Shown here piece after piece: positions 25,340 to 33,733 of a stretch of 42,030 nt of DNA (position 1 is the stretch's first letter; every line of letters starts with the position of its first letter). The position numbers were made by a program, and so were the translations under genes. The notes beneath the pieces were generated by a model. The model ran no database searches, had not been told where the DNA came from, and saw nothing but the letters and a program-made list of their open reading frames with translations. Source of the stretch: an uncultured Chloroflexota bacterium (lineage in GTDB: Bacteria; Chloroflexota; Anaerolineae; Anaerolineales; Anaerolineaceae); contig CADACE010000039.1 in NCBI GenBank assembly GCA_902786265.1, positions 1 through 42,030 on the forward strand, in the 5' to 3' direction.

Positions 25340-26071
25340 ATGATAGATACATCAGTAATTTTAGACAATATCAAGACCATTCAGAATAAAATGTCCGCGG
25401 CCGCGGTCAGGTCTGGACGGAACGCGTCTGACGTTCAGCTGATGGCGGTAACCAAAACGAAGCCCGCGGAGGTTGTGAGCTGCCTTTTGGAAGCTGGGAT
25501 CCGTTGCTTTGGGGAGAATTATCCGGATGAGACGGCAGGAAAAATCGACGCGTTTCGGGCGCAGCCGGATGTACGTCTGGCGATGATCGGGCATCTTCAG
25601 AGCCGGAAAGCAAAGATCGTAGCAGATCTCTTTGATGAATTTCAATCGCTGGACCGGCTCGAGATTGCGGAGAAAATGGAAACTCTCTGCGCGGAACGAA
25701 ACCGGGTGCTTCCGGTGTTGATCGAATGTAACGTAGGTGATGAGGCATCAAAGAGCGGATGGCATTTCGAAGGGGCTTCCATTCCCGATGAGTTTTTGTC
25801 TGATTTTGAAAAAATTCAGAAAATGCCGCATCTGGATATCAGGGGACTGATGATCCTGCCTCCGTACGCGGAAGATGGCGAATTGAACCGCAAATACTTC
25901 ATTCAGACACGGAATATCGCCGCATATCTGAACGAGCACTGCGGGGCTCACCTGACTGAGCTTTCGATGGGAACCAGTTCTGATTATCCTGCCGCGATCG
26001 AAGAAGGTGCTACAATTGTCCGTATCGGAACAGCTCTGGTCGGACCGAGAGATTATAAAAATAAGGTGTGA
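25340..26071 (+). CDS. yggS: YggS-family pyridoxal phosphate homeostasis protein
   Basis: A 243-residue PLP-binding protein (ylmE/yggS/PROSC family) that buffers cellular pyridoxal phosphate. Lys39 in LMAVTKTKP is the cofactor lysine; FGENYPDE, MIGHLQSRK and ELSMGTSSDYPAAIEEGAT are the other conserved segments. The last one (usually MGMSxDxxxAI) holds the phosphate. The frame is open back to 25304, but MIDTSVILDN from ATG 25340 gives the family's usual N-terminus. 87 bases separate it from pgeF, and yggT follows 9 nt after its stop. Confidence 0.94.
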   Translation: MIDTSVILDNIKTIQNKMSAAAVRSGRNASDVQLMAVTKTKPAEVVSCLLEAGIRCFGENYPDETAGKIDAFRAQPDVRLAMIGHLQSRKAKIVADLFDEFQSLDRLEIAEKMETLCAERNRVLPVLIECNVGDEASKSGWHFEGASIPDEFLSDFEKIQKMPHLDIRGLMILPPYAEDGELNRKYFIQTRNIAAYLNEHCGAHLTELSMGTSSDYPAAIEEGATIVRIGTALVGPRDYKNKV

Positions 26072-26080
26072 GGAGGATTT

Positions 26081-26326
26081 ATGGGGTTTTTAAAGATTTT
26101 TCTTTCACTTTTGCTTAACGCGACATCTTCTTTGCTGCTCATTTACTGCATCATGTCCTGGTTTGTGCCGCCGGATTTCCCGCTGCGGCAATGGGTGGAT
26201 GGTTTTATGAACCAGCTACTGGACCCAATCCGCAAAATTATGCCGAATTTCGGCATGTTCGATTTCAGCCCTATTGTCCTGATGGTGATCCTGCAGCTGC
26301 TGCAGCGAGTGGTAAACAGATTGTGA
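26081..26326 (+). CDS. yggT: YggT family membrane protein
   Basis: A small 81-residue protein of the YggT/YlmG family with two membrane helices. The central segment is DPIRKIMPNFGMFDFSPIVL, and the conserved LDPIRKIMP pattern is clear. GAGGAGG stands just before ATG 26081. YlmG proteins are associated with division-site and nucleoid organisation in bacteria and chloroplasts; the exact role is unknown. It is the last gene of the smpB-yggT run, before a bidirectional terminator. Confidence 0.92.
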   Translation: MGFLKIFLSLLLNATSSLLLIYCIMSWFVPPDFPLRQWVDGFMNQLLDPIRKIMPNFGMFDFSPIVLMVILQLLQRVVNRL

Positions 26327-26392
26327 GGATGAAAAGGTTTCAGTAAGACCGATTTTGTGATATATTGGTGGATCTGAATTTGAATTATGAAA

Positions 26393-26430
26393 ATAACCGC
26401 CGGACTGTCTAAAGCCGGCGGTTATTGGTT
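26393..26430. terminator. Bidirectional terminator between yggT and the aldo/keto reductase gene
   Basis: An 11-bp perfect stem (26393-26403 with 26415-26425), loop of 11. It is followed by TGGTTTT on the plus strand and by TTTTCAT on the minus strand, and lies between two genes that end towards each other. Confidence 0.8.
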
Positions 26431-26450
26431 TTACTGAAATCTTTACAGCT

Positions 26451-27575
26451 TCAGAATTGCAGCATGGAAACAGCTTCTTCCAGGTGTTTCCGGATCTCGA
26501 TATGCTGCGGGCAGACTTCCTCACACTGACCGCATTTGATGCATGAATCCGCGCATTTTTTCCCGGCGCCGATAACATCCATGTCGATATAACGTTTTGC
26601 GCGGACTTTGTTCTGGTAAAGCGACATGATGTTCATCGCGGAAAATGTGGATGCGATGCCGATGTTCATGGGACAGACCTTTGCACAGTAATTGCAGCCG
26701 GTGCAGGGAATGATCGGGATCTTTTGAATTTCAGCCTGTGCCTGATCCATGACGGCGCGTTCGGAAGCATCCAGCTTTTTGAAATTCTTCATGTAGGAGA
26801 GGTTGTCTTTCATCTGATCAACACTGCTCATCCCGGAAAGGACAGTGAGGACGCCGTCCAGACTGGCGGCAAAACGGATCGCCCAGGAGGCATAGGACGC
26901 GTTCGGGTCTGCGTCTTTGAAAAGCTTTTTCACGGCTTCCGGCGGGTCAGCCAAAAGACCGCCCTTGACCGGTTCCATGATCACGACTGATTTCCCGTAT
27001 TTCCGCGCGGTTTCATAAACCCCGCGGGATTGGACACCGGCACTTTCCCAATCCGCGTAATTGATCTGCAGCTGAACAAACTCAACTTCCGGATGAGCGA
27101 TAAGGATCTCTTCAAGTTCTTCAGGAGTTGAATGGAAGGAAAAACCGATATGTTTGATTTTCCCCTCGGCTTTCTTCTCTTTGACGAAATCCCACATGCC
27201 GAAATCTTCAAAAACCTGCGTGCGGGTTTGTCCGAGATTATGAAGCAGATAGTAATCAAAATAGCCGGCACCGCTGCGGCGCAGTGAAGTCTCAAACTGT
27301 TCTATAGCTGCTTCACGGGTTTTTGGTTTAGCCCAGGCAGCGTTTTTTGTCGCTATGGTGTAGCTTTCACGGGGGTATCGTTCCACAAGTGCTTCCCTCA
27401 TGGCATCTTCACTTCCGGCGTAGATCCATGCGGTATCAAAATATGTGAATCCGGCTTCCAGAAACAGATCTACCATTGTTTTGACCTGTTCCACATCAAT
27501 GATGCCGTCATTTTTCGGCAGACGCATCAGTCCGAATCCGAGTTTTGGAGTGTTTTCTCCCAGATAAGTTTCCAT
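26451..27575 (-). CDS. Aldo/keto reductase with C-terminal 2x[4Fe-4S] ferredoxin domain
   Basis: A 374-residue oxidoreductase of the iron-sulfur AKR group found in anaerobes. The TIM-barrel part carries the full catalytic tetrad Asp47, Tyr52, Lys77 and His112. The C-terminal part has two four-Cys clusters, CTGCNYCAKVCP and CIKCGQCEEVCP, each expected to hold [4Fe-4S], so electrons may pass between NAD(P)H, the clusters and the substrate. GFSFHST and GLMRLP are typical of the subfamily. ATG 27575 has AGGA about 9 nt before it. It is a single-gene unit on the minus strand. The substrate is unknown. Confidence 0.93.
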   Translation of the reverse strand: METYLGENTPKLGFGLMRLPKNDGIIDVEQVKTMVDLFLEAGFTYFDTAWIYAGSEDAMREALVERYPRESYTIATKNAAWAKPKTREAAIEQFETSLRRSGAGYFDYYLLHNLGQTRTQVFEDFGMWDFVKEKKAEGKIKHIGFSFHSTPEELEEILIAHPEVEFVQLQINYADWESAGVQSRGVYETARKYGKSVVIMEPVKGGLLADPPEAVKKLFKDADPNASYASWAIRFAASLDGVLTVLSGMSSVDQMKDNLSYMKNFKKLDASERAVMDQAQAEIQKIPIIPCTGCNYCAKVCPMNIGIASTFSAMNIMSLYQNKVRAKRYIDMDVIGAGKKCADSCIKCGQCEEVCPQHIEIRKHLEEAVSMLQF

Positions 27576-27949
27576 AACCTGTATCCTTCCTGAAATATAA
27601 AAACGATGTAACGATTCAGACAGACTCCATATTGCTTCGGTGGAATCGGAACAGTCTCATAAAAGACCGGTCCGGGAGATATCTTCCGAAAAGTTACCTT
27701 ACAAAATTGAAAATAACCGGAAATAATTCCAGATATTATTATAAAATGATTCGGCTTTTGGAAAGCAAATTAGTATATGTTAAATAACTTCTGACGCAGC
27801 GCAAAAAGGGATAACGCGGCGGCTTCCCCGTTTTTTTTTGGGGGTATACCGAACGTAACAGCTTTGTGATAAAATAGATGAAGTCAAAAGGATCGTTTTG
27901 CTTTGTGCGGTTGTCCTTTAAGGCATAATTGTTACTTGGGAATTTCGTT
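27576..27949. other. Gene-free stretch between two divergent genes
   Basis: 374 bases, AT-rich, with no supported gene. It holds the region expected for promoters of the two divergent neighbours; a TAAAAT at 27870-27875 could be a -10 box for the plus-strand gene, but no -35 is clear. CCCCG, a run of nine or so T, then GGGGG (about 27825-27845) is an unusual C-tract/T-tract/G-tract string. Confidence 0.5.
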
Positions 27950-28459
27950 ATGAAAACAAAATATATTGTCATTTTATCCATCGTTGTCGTTCTGATTGGC
28001 GCCATAGTTATTGGTGCGTTCGTAATTTTGAATTCACCGGAGTGGACGCTGAAAAAATTGCAGAATGATATTGCCACCAAAGGCATCAGCTCACTGCGCG
28101 GTTATCTGACGGAAAATCTGCAGAAATCCTATGACGATGTGGAATCGGCATACTATACTGCCAAAAATGTCGCGAGCGGAATAGGTAAGGTGACGGAGGG
28201 ACTGAGTTCCCTGTTCGGAATGGATAATCCTGTATCCGACAGCAAAATCAATGAATTAATTGATAAGTTTAGGGATGAGGCGAAAACCTTCAGAATAATT
28301 CAGAATAAATTTGTGCACAGAGGTAATACAACATATGTCTCGCTGGATTTCACTGTCAGTATTTTCAACACCAGTGCTTTGCTGACAATGGTCCGCCGGG
28401 ATGGCCGCTGGCTTATCAGCGAATTATATCTGCCGGATTTAGACTGGACACTTGAATAG
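27950..28459 (+). CDS. Hypothetical membrane-anchored protein
   Basis: A 169-residue protein that I do not recognise. ATG 27950 opens a single N-terminal hydrophobic helix (YIVILSIVVVLIGAIVIGAF), then about 140 hydrophilic residues outside the cell. The latter half (FVHRGNTTYVSLDFTVSIFN through RDGRWLISELYLPD) has the look of a small alpha+beta domain of the NTF2/DUF4878 or SnoaL-like type, where a C-terminal GRWLI strand is frequent. TTGGGAA precedes the ATG; earlier in-frame starts add no helix. A perfect terminator follows, so it is a monocistronic unit. Confidence 0.75.
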   Translation: MKTKYIVILSIVVVLIGAIVIGAFVILNSPEWTLKKLQNDIATKGISSLRGYLTENLQKSYDDVESAYYTAKNVASGIGKVTEGLSSLFGMDNPVSDSKINELIDKFRDEAKTFRIIQNKFVHRGNTTYVSLDFTVSIFNTSALLTMVRRDGRWLISELYLPDLDWTLE

Positions 28460-28465
28460 CTGCTT

Positions 28466-28496
28466 AAAACATACCCGCCGAAGCGGGTATGTTTTT
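28466..28496 (+). terminator. Terminator of the anchored-protein gene
   Basis: A 13-bp perfect stem (28466-28478 with 28483-28495) closed by the stable tetraloop CGAA, with the T-run inside and after the right arm. It lies 7 nt after the stop codon. Confidence 0.85.
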
Positions 28497-28517
28497 GAAG
28501 GGATGGATGAAATTTTA

Positions 28518-28560
28518 AAAAACAAACAGCCCGCTTCCGTGACAGGACGCCGGGCTGTTT
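28518..28560 (-). terminator. Terminator of argF
   Basis: A 10-bp stem (28524-28533 with 28551-28560), loop of 17; on the minus strand it is followed by GTTTTTTA. It lies 17 nt after the argF stop. Confidence 0.8.
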
Positions 28561-28577
28561 CTGATTGTGTAAAAAAT

Positions 28578-29507
28578 TTACATTCCGCCGAGCAGGCAGG
28601 CGAGAACACCTTTCTGAGCGTGCAGACGGTTGTGAGCTTCCGGGAAGACGCGGGAATGCGGTCCGTCCTGAACCTCATCGGTGATTTCCTGTCCGCGATG
28701 GGAAGGAAGGCAGTGCATAACGATTGCATCTTTGTCAGCAAGATCGACCAATGCCTGGTTGACCTGATACGGGCGGAAGACCTTTTCGCGTTCTGCTTTT
28801 TCGGCTTCCTGCCCCATGCTTACCCAGGTATCGGTATAGAGAACCTGAGCGCCTCTGGCTGCTTCTTGCGGGTCACGCAGGAAGGTGAGTTTGCTGCCTG
28901 ATACAGCCGCAAAATCTTTTGCCATCTGAACCGCTTCCGCCGGCATATCATAGCCTTCCGGGTTGGCAATGGTGAAGTTGGCTCCCATACGCGCGCAGAT
29001 GTGCATCAGGGAAACTGCCACGTTGTTGCCGTCGCCGATGAAGGAGACGTTGATATCTTTCAGCTGACCGAATTCTTCAATGATGGTCAGGGCGTCTGCC
29101 ATCCCCTGGCAGGGATGGTTATAATCGGAAAGCCCGTTGATAACGGGAACTCCCGCATACTGCGCCAATTCGACAAGATGCTGATGGGCAAAGACACGGG
29201 CCATGATCGCGTCAACATAACCGCCGAGGACCTGGGCGACGTCTTTCACAGCTTCGCGTTTTCCCAGTCCGATTTCATCGGGAGAAAGATAAAACGCGTA
29301 CCCGCCGAGCTGGTGCATTCCGATCTCGAAACTGACACGTGTGCGCAGACTGGCTTTCTGGAAAACCAGGGCAAGTGTTTTGCCCGCGAGAATCGGCTGG
29401 TTCCCGCCGGCTTTCAATTCAGCTTTCAACTGTTTTGAGACATCAAGGATGTGCATCAATTCAGGTTCGCTGTAATCAGCAATGGATAAAAAATGATTCA
29501 TTTTCAT
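28578..29507 (-). CDS. argF: Ornithine carbamoyltransferase
   Basis: A 309-residue cytoplasmic enzyme that joins carbamoyl phosphate and ornithine into citrulline, in arginine biosynthesis or in the reverse direction in the deiminase route. The carbamoyl-phosphate motif is KASLRTRVSFE (about 51-61), then HPCQGMAD, the ornithine-binding DTWVSMGQE and the HCLPSHRG motif with the reactive Cys. SLRTR and SHRG variants of STRTR and AHRG are known in the family. The length is normal. No other arginine gene is near, so the pathway role is not set by context. It lies 29 nt after the zinc-ribbon gene and ends at its own terminator. Confidence 0.95.
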   Translation of the reverse strand: MKMNHFLSIADYSEPELMHILDVSKQLKAELKAGGNQPILAGKTLALVFQKASLRTRVSFEIGMHQLGGYAFYLSPDEIGLGKREAVKDVAQVLGGYVDAIMARVFAHQHLVELAQYAGVPVINGLSDYNHPCQGMADALTIIEEFGQLKDINVSFIGDGNNVAVSLMHICARMGANFTIANPEGYDMPAEAVQMAKDFAAVSGSKLTFLRDPQEAARGAQVLYTDTWVSMGQEAEKAEREKVFRPYQVNQALVDLADKDAIVMHCLPSHRGQEITDEVQDGPHSRVFPEAHNRLHAQKGVLACLLGGM

Positions 29508-29536
29508 TGTTGGATATTATCCTTATCTTTAGATTT

Positions 29537-29770
29537 TTACGAATGGCAATGCGCACAGTTACCGCCGGAGCAACCAGCGCAGCCGCTTCCGGAAGAAGTG
29601 GCTGAAAGTGTCACGCTGTTATTTCCGATTGCCCAGCATTTGGATACTGTACGATTTGTGTTTTCTCCGCCGCAATAGCTGCATTTAATAGGGTCGTCCG
29701 CCTGAGAAAATGAACGGACGGCTTCAAACTTTTGATTACAATCTTTACAAATATATTCGTATATTGGCAT
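29537..29770 (-). CDS. FmdB-type zinc ribbon protein
   Basis: A 77-residue protein beginning MPIYEYICKDCNQKFEAV, the typical FmdB/CxxC_CXXC_SSSS family N-terminus, with CKDC (8-11) and CSYC forming one zinc ribbon. The C-terminus is Ser-, Gly- and Cys-rich (SGCAGCSGGNCAHCHS), which could hold further metal. These proteins are suspected regulators or small metal-binding factors; no defined function exists. ATG 29770 is 24 nt after a perfect TATAAT. It lies between a glycosyltransferase gene and argF. Confidence 0.9.
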   Translation of the reverse strand: MPIYEYICKDCNQKFEAVRSFSQADDPIKCSYCGGENTNRTVSKCWAIGNNSVTLSATSSGSGCAGCSGGNCAHCHS

Positions 29771-29794
29771 AAAGTGGTTGTTTCCTTCACTTTG

Positions 29795-29800
29795 ATTATA
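29795..29800 (-). promoter_or_regulatory. Possible promoter of the zinc-ribbon gene and argF
   Basis: A perfect -10 TATAAT on the minus strand in the 51-bp gap after the glycosyltransferase gene. The -35 region is poor (AAGCCA at 17-nt spacing). Confidence 0.4.
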
Positions 29801-29821
29801 CTCAGAGGTATATATTTTGGC

Positions 29822-31036
29822 TTACAGAAGTGACGGCGTTTTATTGAAGGAAAGGTCCGCTTCCCGGATCAGATCTTCCGCAATTTTGCTGATATCCCGG
29901 GCAGCGTTCGGCTTACCGATCTGTTTGGCCTTTTGCTGCATGACTTTCAGCTTGGTGCCGTTATCCATCAGCATATGGCTCAGTGTCTCCAGCAGGTCCA
30001 GCTGACTGTGCAGCACTTTTCCCGCACCGCCATCTTCCACCACTTTGGCATTTCCTTCTTCCTGTCCCGGCAGGACATCGCAGAGCAGCATCGGTAAACC
30101 GGCAGCCAGGCTTTCGCTGGTGATCAAGCCACCGGCTTTGGTCAGGATCATATCGGAAGCCAGCATTAATTCGCTGAGTGAATTGCAGTAATTATAAATT
30201 TTTACCGGAACGTGCCATTCGATTTCTTTCATCTGCTGATACAATTGATTGTCTCCGCCGGCGGCCATAACGATTTGAATCGGGAACCCGCAGTGATTGA
30301 CGATGTTCAGATAATCGATCATGCTGGTGACGCGTTTGCTGCCCACCGCGAGCATAAGCGGCAGTTTGGGATCTATTCCGTAGAGCGATCGTAATTTCGA
30401 TTTGTCTGATTGAATTTCCGTGAGGTCAGGACGGACCGGTATCCCGGTGCAGATGATCCTGCCCGGAGGACAGCCAAACTGAATTGCGTCCATCCGCACT
30501 TTATCGGTTGAAACACAGGTGCGGTCGGGAGAATAACTGAACCAAATTGCATGAACGGTATACAGGTCGGTTATGACCAGTATGAACGGGAGGTGTTTTT
30601 TTCTCGGTCCATTCGTCAGATACTGCTCCCCGTCTTTTGTGCGGATCAGTGATTCGTTACGCATGTACCACGCGTACATGGGACCGCTGTATAACGGGTA
30701 GGTGCTGATGACAATATCCGGCTCAACATCACGGATCGCTTTGTTGAGCGGGTTATACAGAATTGCCGCCAGTCCGAAGTTGGCTACTGTCGACGGACCC
30801 GGTTTGTCGCTTTGATCATAAGCAACTTCATAAACCTTCGGAATTTCACGAACGATGCGGTCAAAGTCGGATTGTGTTTCCCGAAGCCATCTGGGGGTTG
30901 ACGGATCATCCAGTAAATTGACAATTACAGGTTCGATTGCAGGATCAGGAAAGCGTTTCAGGGCGTCAGCAACAGCGTTCGCGGCAGCTCTGTGTCCAAA
31001 ACCGGCATCAGCGGTTAATATCAATGCTTTTTTCAT
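29822..31036 (-). CDS. MGDG-synthase/UgtP-like glycosyltransferase
   Basis: A 404-residue GT-B transferase of the GT28-like group that includes monogalactosyl- and processive diglucosyl-diacylglycerol synthases. The N-terminus MKKALILTADAGFGHRAAANAV is the family's GxGH acceptor loop; the C-terminal domain shows LAVGSKRVTSMIDYLNIVNH and the donor site MILTKAGGLITSESLAAGLP (TKPGG-like). It would add a sugar to diacylglycerol on the inner face of the membrane. AAAGGA lies 5 nt before ATG 31036. It could share a transcript with the zinc-ribbon gene and argF (51-nt gap). The lipid target is inferred from the family. Confidence 0.85.
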   Translation of the reverse strand: MKKALILTADAGFGHRAAANAVADALKRFPDPAIEPVIVNLLDDPSTPRWLRETQSDFDRIVREIPKVYEVAYDQSDKPGPSTVANFGLAAILYNPLNKAIRDVEPDIVISTYPLYSGPMYAWYMRNESLIRTKDGEQYLTNGPRKKHLPFILVITDLYTVHAIWFSYSPDRTCVSTDKVRMDAIQFGCPPGRIICTGIPVRPDLTEIQSDKSKLRSLYGIDPKLPLMLAVGSKRVTSMIDYLNIVNHCGFPIQIVMAAGGDNQLYQQMKEIEWHVPVKIYNYCNSLSELMLASDMILTKAGGLITSESLAAGLPMLLCDVLPGQEEGNAKVVEDGGAGKVLHSQLDLLETLSHMLMDNGTKLKVMQQKAKQIGKPNAARDISKIAEDLIREADLSFNKTPSLL

Positions 31037-31249
31037 GTTATCCTTTATCGTTTACTTTCTCATAATAAATGTACTTTGTAATATTGTTTATTTCTATATA
31101 CTATTAGTGTAACACATTCCTTAAAAAAAATCCTGTAATTTTCAGGTTGTCTTGCTTTTCTAATCAATTTCTAATTCGGAGGTGCTCTTTGTTCTTTCCG
31201 GAGCCTTAAAAAGACAGCTCCGGGTACTGCACATTTTTTATATCTGCTC

Positions 31250-31278
31250 TTGCATCTGATCGAATCTTATGCTAAAAT
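31250..31278 (+). promoter_or_regulatory. Promoter of tRNA-Ser
   Basis: -35 TTGCAT (31250-31255), 17-nt spacer, -10 TAAAAT (31273-31278) preceded by TGC, an extended -10. The tRNA begins 10 nt after the -10 box. Confidence 0.75.
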
Positions 31279-31288
31279 AATGTTGTTC

Positions 31289-31373
31289 GGAGAGATGGCC
31301 GAGTGGTTTAAGGCGCCTGTCTTGAAAACAGGTGTGGGGCAACTCACCGTGGGTTCGAATCCCTCTCTCTCCG
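31289..31373 (+). tRNA. tRNA-Ser (UGA)
   Basis: An 85-nt class II tRNA. The acceptor arms GGAGAGA (31289-31295) and TCTCTCC (31366-31372) pair fully, with discriminator G at 31373. The anticodon stem CCTGT/ACAGG encloses the loop CTTGAAA, giving anticodon TGA. The variable arm is long, as in serine tRNAs, and GGGTTCGAATCCC is the T arm. CCA is not encoded. Confidence 0.95.
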
Positions 31374-31378
31374 CTGAA

Positions 31379-31413
31379 AAAACTGCTGTTTATAAAACAC
31401 AGCAGTTTTTTTT
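31379..31413 (+). terminator. Terminator of tRNA-Ser, also serving the acyltransferase gene
   Basis: An 11-bp stem (31379-31389 with 31399-31409) and an eight-T run (31406-31413), 5 nt after the tRNA. On the minus strand the same stem is followed by a T run, so it can also end the transcript from the right. Confidence 0.85.
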
Positions 31414-31449
31414 ATCGGAAATTCAGTTTTTTTCTTGAAAATCAAATAG

Positions 31450-32502
31450 CTACAGCAGCTTATTGATCACAGGGATTTTCTTTGTTATGATTCCCATTAT
31501 CTCCCCGATGATCCAGATTGCGAGAGAAATAAGCGGCAGCGATATCCAGAGATTATAACTTGACGGCAATAAATTCAGATGACGTTTACATTCAATAATT
31601 AGAAACGGATGGATCAGGTATACAAATAAAGTGCCCGAACTGATAAGGTTTATCAATTTTTCATTTCCGTTTATTTTGTCCGTTATGAACCGGATCAGCA
31701 TGAAAAAGGAAATTGCTTCAAGAAAAACGAACAGAGAAAAGGCTGTGTAATATCTTTCGTCCGGTTCTCCTGTTTTGATTGAAATTGCCCGTGTGATAAA
31801 AGCTGTGGCTAAGCCGGAACCAATCACGGCAATCAATAAAATAAGCACGGAAAGTTTTTTGTTTTTTCCTTCCAGCGGTATGCCGCTGAGATACCATCCG
31901 AGCACAAAATAACCGATATATCCTAACCCCTGAAGAGCAAGAAACGGCCTGATATAACTTTTCAATACCGGTGAAATGAAAGAAAGTGAAGATAAGCTGG
32001 GAAGAAATACCGAAAAGATTACAAAAAGCAGTAAGTAGTAATGAATTGTTTTTCTATTTTGTGTCTTAATTTCATTATGGATAAAAGGCAGCAGTAAATA
32101 GATCAAACTCAGATCGATCAGATACCAAAGGTGATAGCATGGTTTGTAAACAGTGATCATCCTTTCCAGTATCCGTAAAGGATTTTTGACCCCGTTGAAA
32201 CCAATATCACCACATGTATAAAAAATATAGAAAATGAAATAAATTGCGAGAAGACGAGAGGTCTTTCGTAATGTGTATCTTACCGTAATTTCCTGCTTTG
32301 CAAGGATCGCCGCTCCGCTGATCATAAAGAAAAGCGGCAATCCGATCCTTGCAAAACTGTCATAAACATTCATAGCCATCCAGGAATCTGAATGCAGATC
32401 AGTATAATACCATCCTTCTGCGGAAGTATGGGCTAAAACAATCATAAAACTGGCGAGAATTCTTGTTATTTCAAGTGATAGAATTTTGTTTGTTTTACTC
32501 AT
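31450..32502 (-). CDS. Membrane acyltransferase (acyltransferase-3 family)
   Basis: A 350-residue polytopic membrane protein with about ten helices. The N-terminus SLEITRILASFMIVLAHTS carries the family's Arg-Ile and catalytic-type His; RIGLPLFFMISGAAIL and LWYLIDLSLIYLLLPF are other hallmarks. Such proteins transfer acetyl or other acyl groups to surface glycans, murein or lipids (OatA, WecH-like). AAAGGAA lies before ATG 32502. Although it lies next to tRNA-Ser, its orientation links it to the genes on its right. The acyl acceptor is unknown, possibly a product of the surface glycan genes. Confidence 0.88.
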   Translation of the reverse strand: MSKTNKILSLEITRILASFMIVLAHTSAEGWYYTDLHSDSWMAMNVYDSFARIGLPLFFMISGAAILAKQEITVRYTLRKTSRLLAIYFIFYIFYTCGDIGFNGVKNPLRILERMITVYKPCYHLWYLIDLSLIYLLLPFIHNEIKTQNRKTIHYYLLLFVIFSVFLPSLSSLSFISPVLKSYIRPFLALQGLGYIGYFVLGWYLSGIPLEGKNKKLSVLILLIAVIGSGLATAFITRAISIKTGEPDERYYTAFSLFVFLEAISFFMLIRFITDKINGNEKLINLISSGTLFVYLIHPFLIIECKRHLNLLPSSYNLWISLPLISLAIWIIGEIMGIITKKIPVINKLL

Positions 32503-32519
32503 GTGTTCCTTTACAGACT

Positions 32520-32546
32520 AAAAAAGATCCAAATTATCCGGATCCT
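32520..32546 (-). terminator. Weak terminator after the secreted-protein gene
   Basis: GATCC and GGATC form a short stem (32526-32544) followed on the minus strand by TTTTTTAG. It lies between the secreted-protein gene stop and the acyltransferase start. Confidence 0.5.
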
Positions 32547-32558
32547 GCGGCTGAAAAA

Positions 32559-33278
32559 CTAATACACCGGTTTCACTCCGTTTTCAACCGGTTGATCAAG
32601 ATTGATCCAGCCATGTTCCCATTGCTGCCGGAGTGTGGCCTCAACCCATCTGTTTCCGTCCGGATCACGGTAAAAGGCGCCGAAACGGAACATCCGGTGT
32701 TCGGGCGGGATCGATTCATCATAATCCATGCATAAATATTTTATGTAATCTTCAGAAACATACTCGATCTGCACGCCGGAGTTCGGTGTCTGCCAGAGTA
32801 CAAAATCTTTACCGGAGCAGAAGTCAAAATCATCCTCACCGGCAGAAACAAGATCTTTCAGGTGCTCTTCTTTAAAGGCGTCCGAATCATAAGCCCGGAC
32901 CAGGTCACTGAAGGCAATATAACCGCTTTCCCCTTTCCAGTCTTCCGTGAAAGTGACAGCACCGTTCAGCCGCACAGCTTCAACCGCTCCGTAAAGGCTG
33001 TCCCCTTTTCCGCAGACAAAGGCGATTTTGAATTCGGTCCCGTTGGGGTAAGTGTTCACAGGTGTCAGGTCCAGCGGAGTCTTGACCGCTGTCACATATC
33101 CTTTTTCACCGGCTGCCATGTACAGCGGGCGCTGCTGATGTTCGCAGGTATTGTCGCTTTCAGGTTTCCAGGTGTCCATGAAATAGTTATCCATCGGCAT
33201 CCATACAGAATCCGCCATAGCGGAAAGCACGGCAGACAAAAGAATAAAGACGGTTATCAAAAAGATGTGTTTTTTCAT
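32559..33278 (-). CDS. Hypothetical secreted protein
   Basis: A 239-residue protein of no family I recognise. ATG 33278, with AAAGGAG before it, opens a signal peptide (MKKHIFLITVFILLSAVLSA, cut near AMA/DS). The mature part is acidic and aromatic-rich: MPMDNYFMDTWKPESDNTCEH, YMAAGEKGYVTAVKTP, and FRFGAFYRDPDGNRWVEATL, followed by GHGWI-like WEHGWINLDQP, which resembles the end of an SH3-like domain (WGWI/GWIN). It may be a one- or two-SH3b-domain secreted protein. The frame is open upstream to 33374 across a repeat-like spacer; that part is not coding. Confidence 0.75.
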   Translation of the reverse strand: MKKHIFLITVFILLSAVLSAMADSVWMPMDNYFMDTWKPESDNTCEHQQRPLYMAAGEKGYVTAVKTPLDLTPVNTYPNGTEFKIAFVCGKGDSLYGAVEAVRLNGAVTFTEDWKGESGYIAFSDLVRAYDSDAFKEEHLKDLVSAGEDDFDFCSGKDFVLWQTPNSGVQIEYVSEDYIKYLCMDYDESIPPEHRMFRFGAFYRDPDGNRWVEATLRQQWEHGWINLDQPVENGVKPVY

Positions 33279-33379
33279 AAGATTACTCCTTTCTAAGCAG
33301 CCGGCAGGCAGTGGTCGGTGGTCAGTGATCATAAATTCCTCCTGACTCCTGACATCACACTTCCTGTCTGCCATTCCTC

Positions 33380-33733
33380 CTATAGTTTATTGATCAGCTC
33401 TCCCGCTGCATAGGAAAATGCGTTGGCACTCAAAGAAAACAGCCATGGACGGCTGATGCTGCGGGCAAATTTTTTATATAACAATGCTTCTGTCACAACA
33501 GCCCCAACTTCCATGACAGCTGTTACCCATCCATATTGAACGGATACGTCACGGAAATGGAGAAAGTAAACGACGAAAACCACAACAGGGTTGGTAAGAA
33601 TATTCACCGATGACACAAGGATCAGATCATGTCTGTTCCGCACTCCCCAGATCCATGCGTAGGTGAGTTCGAGGACCAGCGTCAGGCTCAGGCTGATCAG
33701 CCAGCCTTTGATCATGATCGGCCATGGGATCAT
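33380..33733 (-). CDS. Small hypothetical membrane protein
   Basis: A 117-residue protein with three or four hydrophobic segments (MIKGWLISLSLTLVLELTYAWIWG, SSVNILTNPVVVFVVYFL, and two more). No family is recognised. ATG 33733 overlaps the stop of the transporter-like gene as ATGA (33730-33733), so translation is coupled; the long open frame upstream of it lies out of phase in that gene and is not coding. The composition (YKKFARS, basic side at the C-terminus) suggests an inner-membrane accessory to its neighbour. It is followed by a spacer with repeat-like words, not by a terminator. Confidence 0.7.
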   Translation of the reverse strand: MIPWPIMIKGWLISLSLTLVLELTYAWIWGVRNRHDLILVSSVNILTNPVVVFVVYFLHFRDVSVQYGWVTAVMEVGAVVTEALLYKKFARSISRPWLFSLSANAFSYAAGELINKL

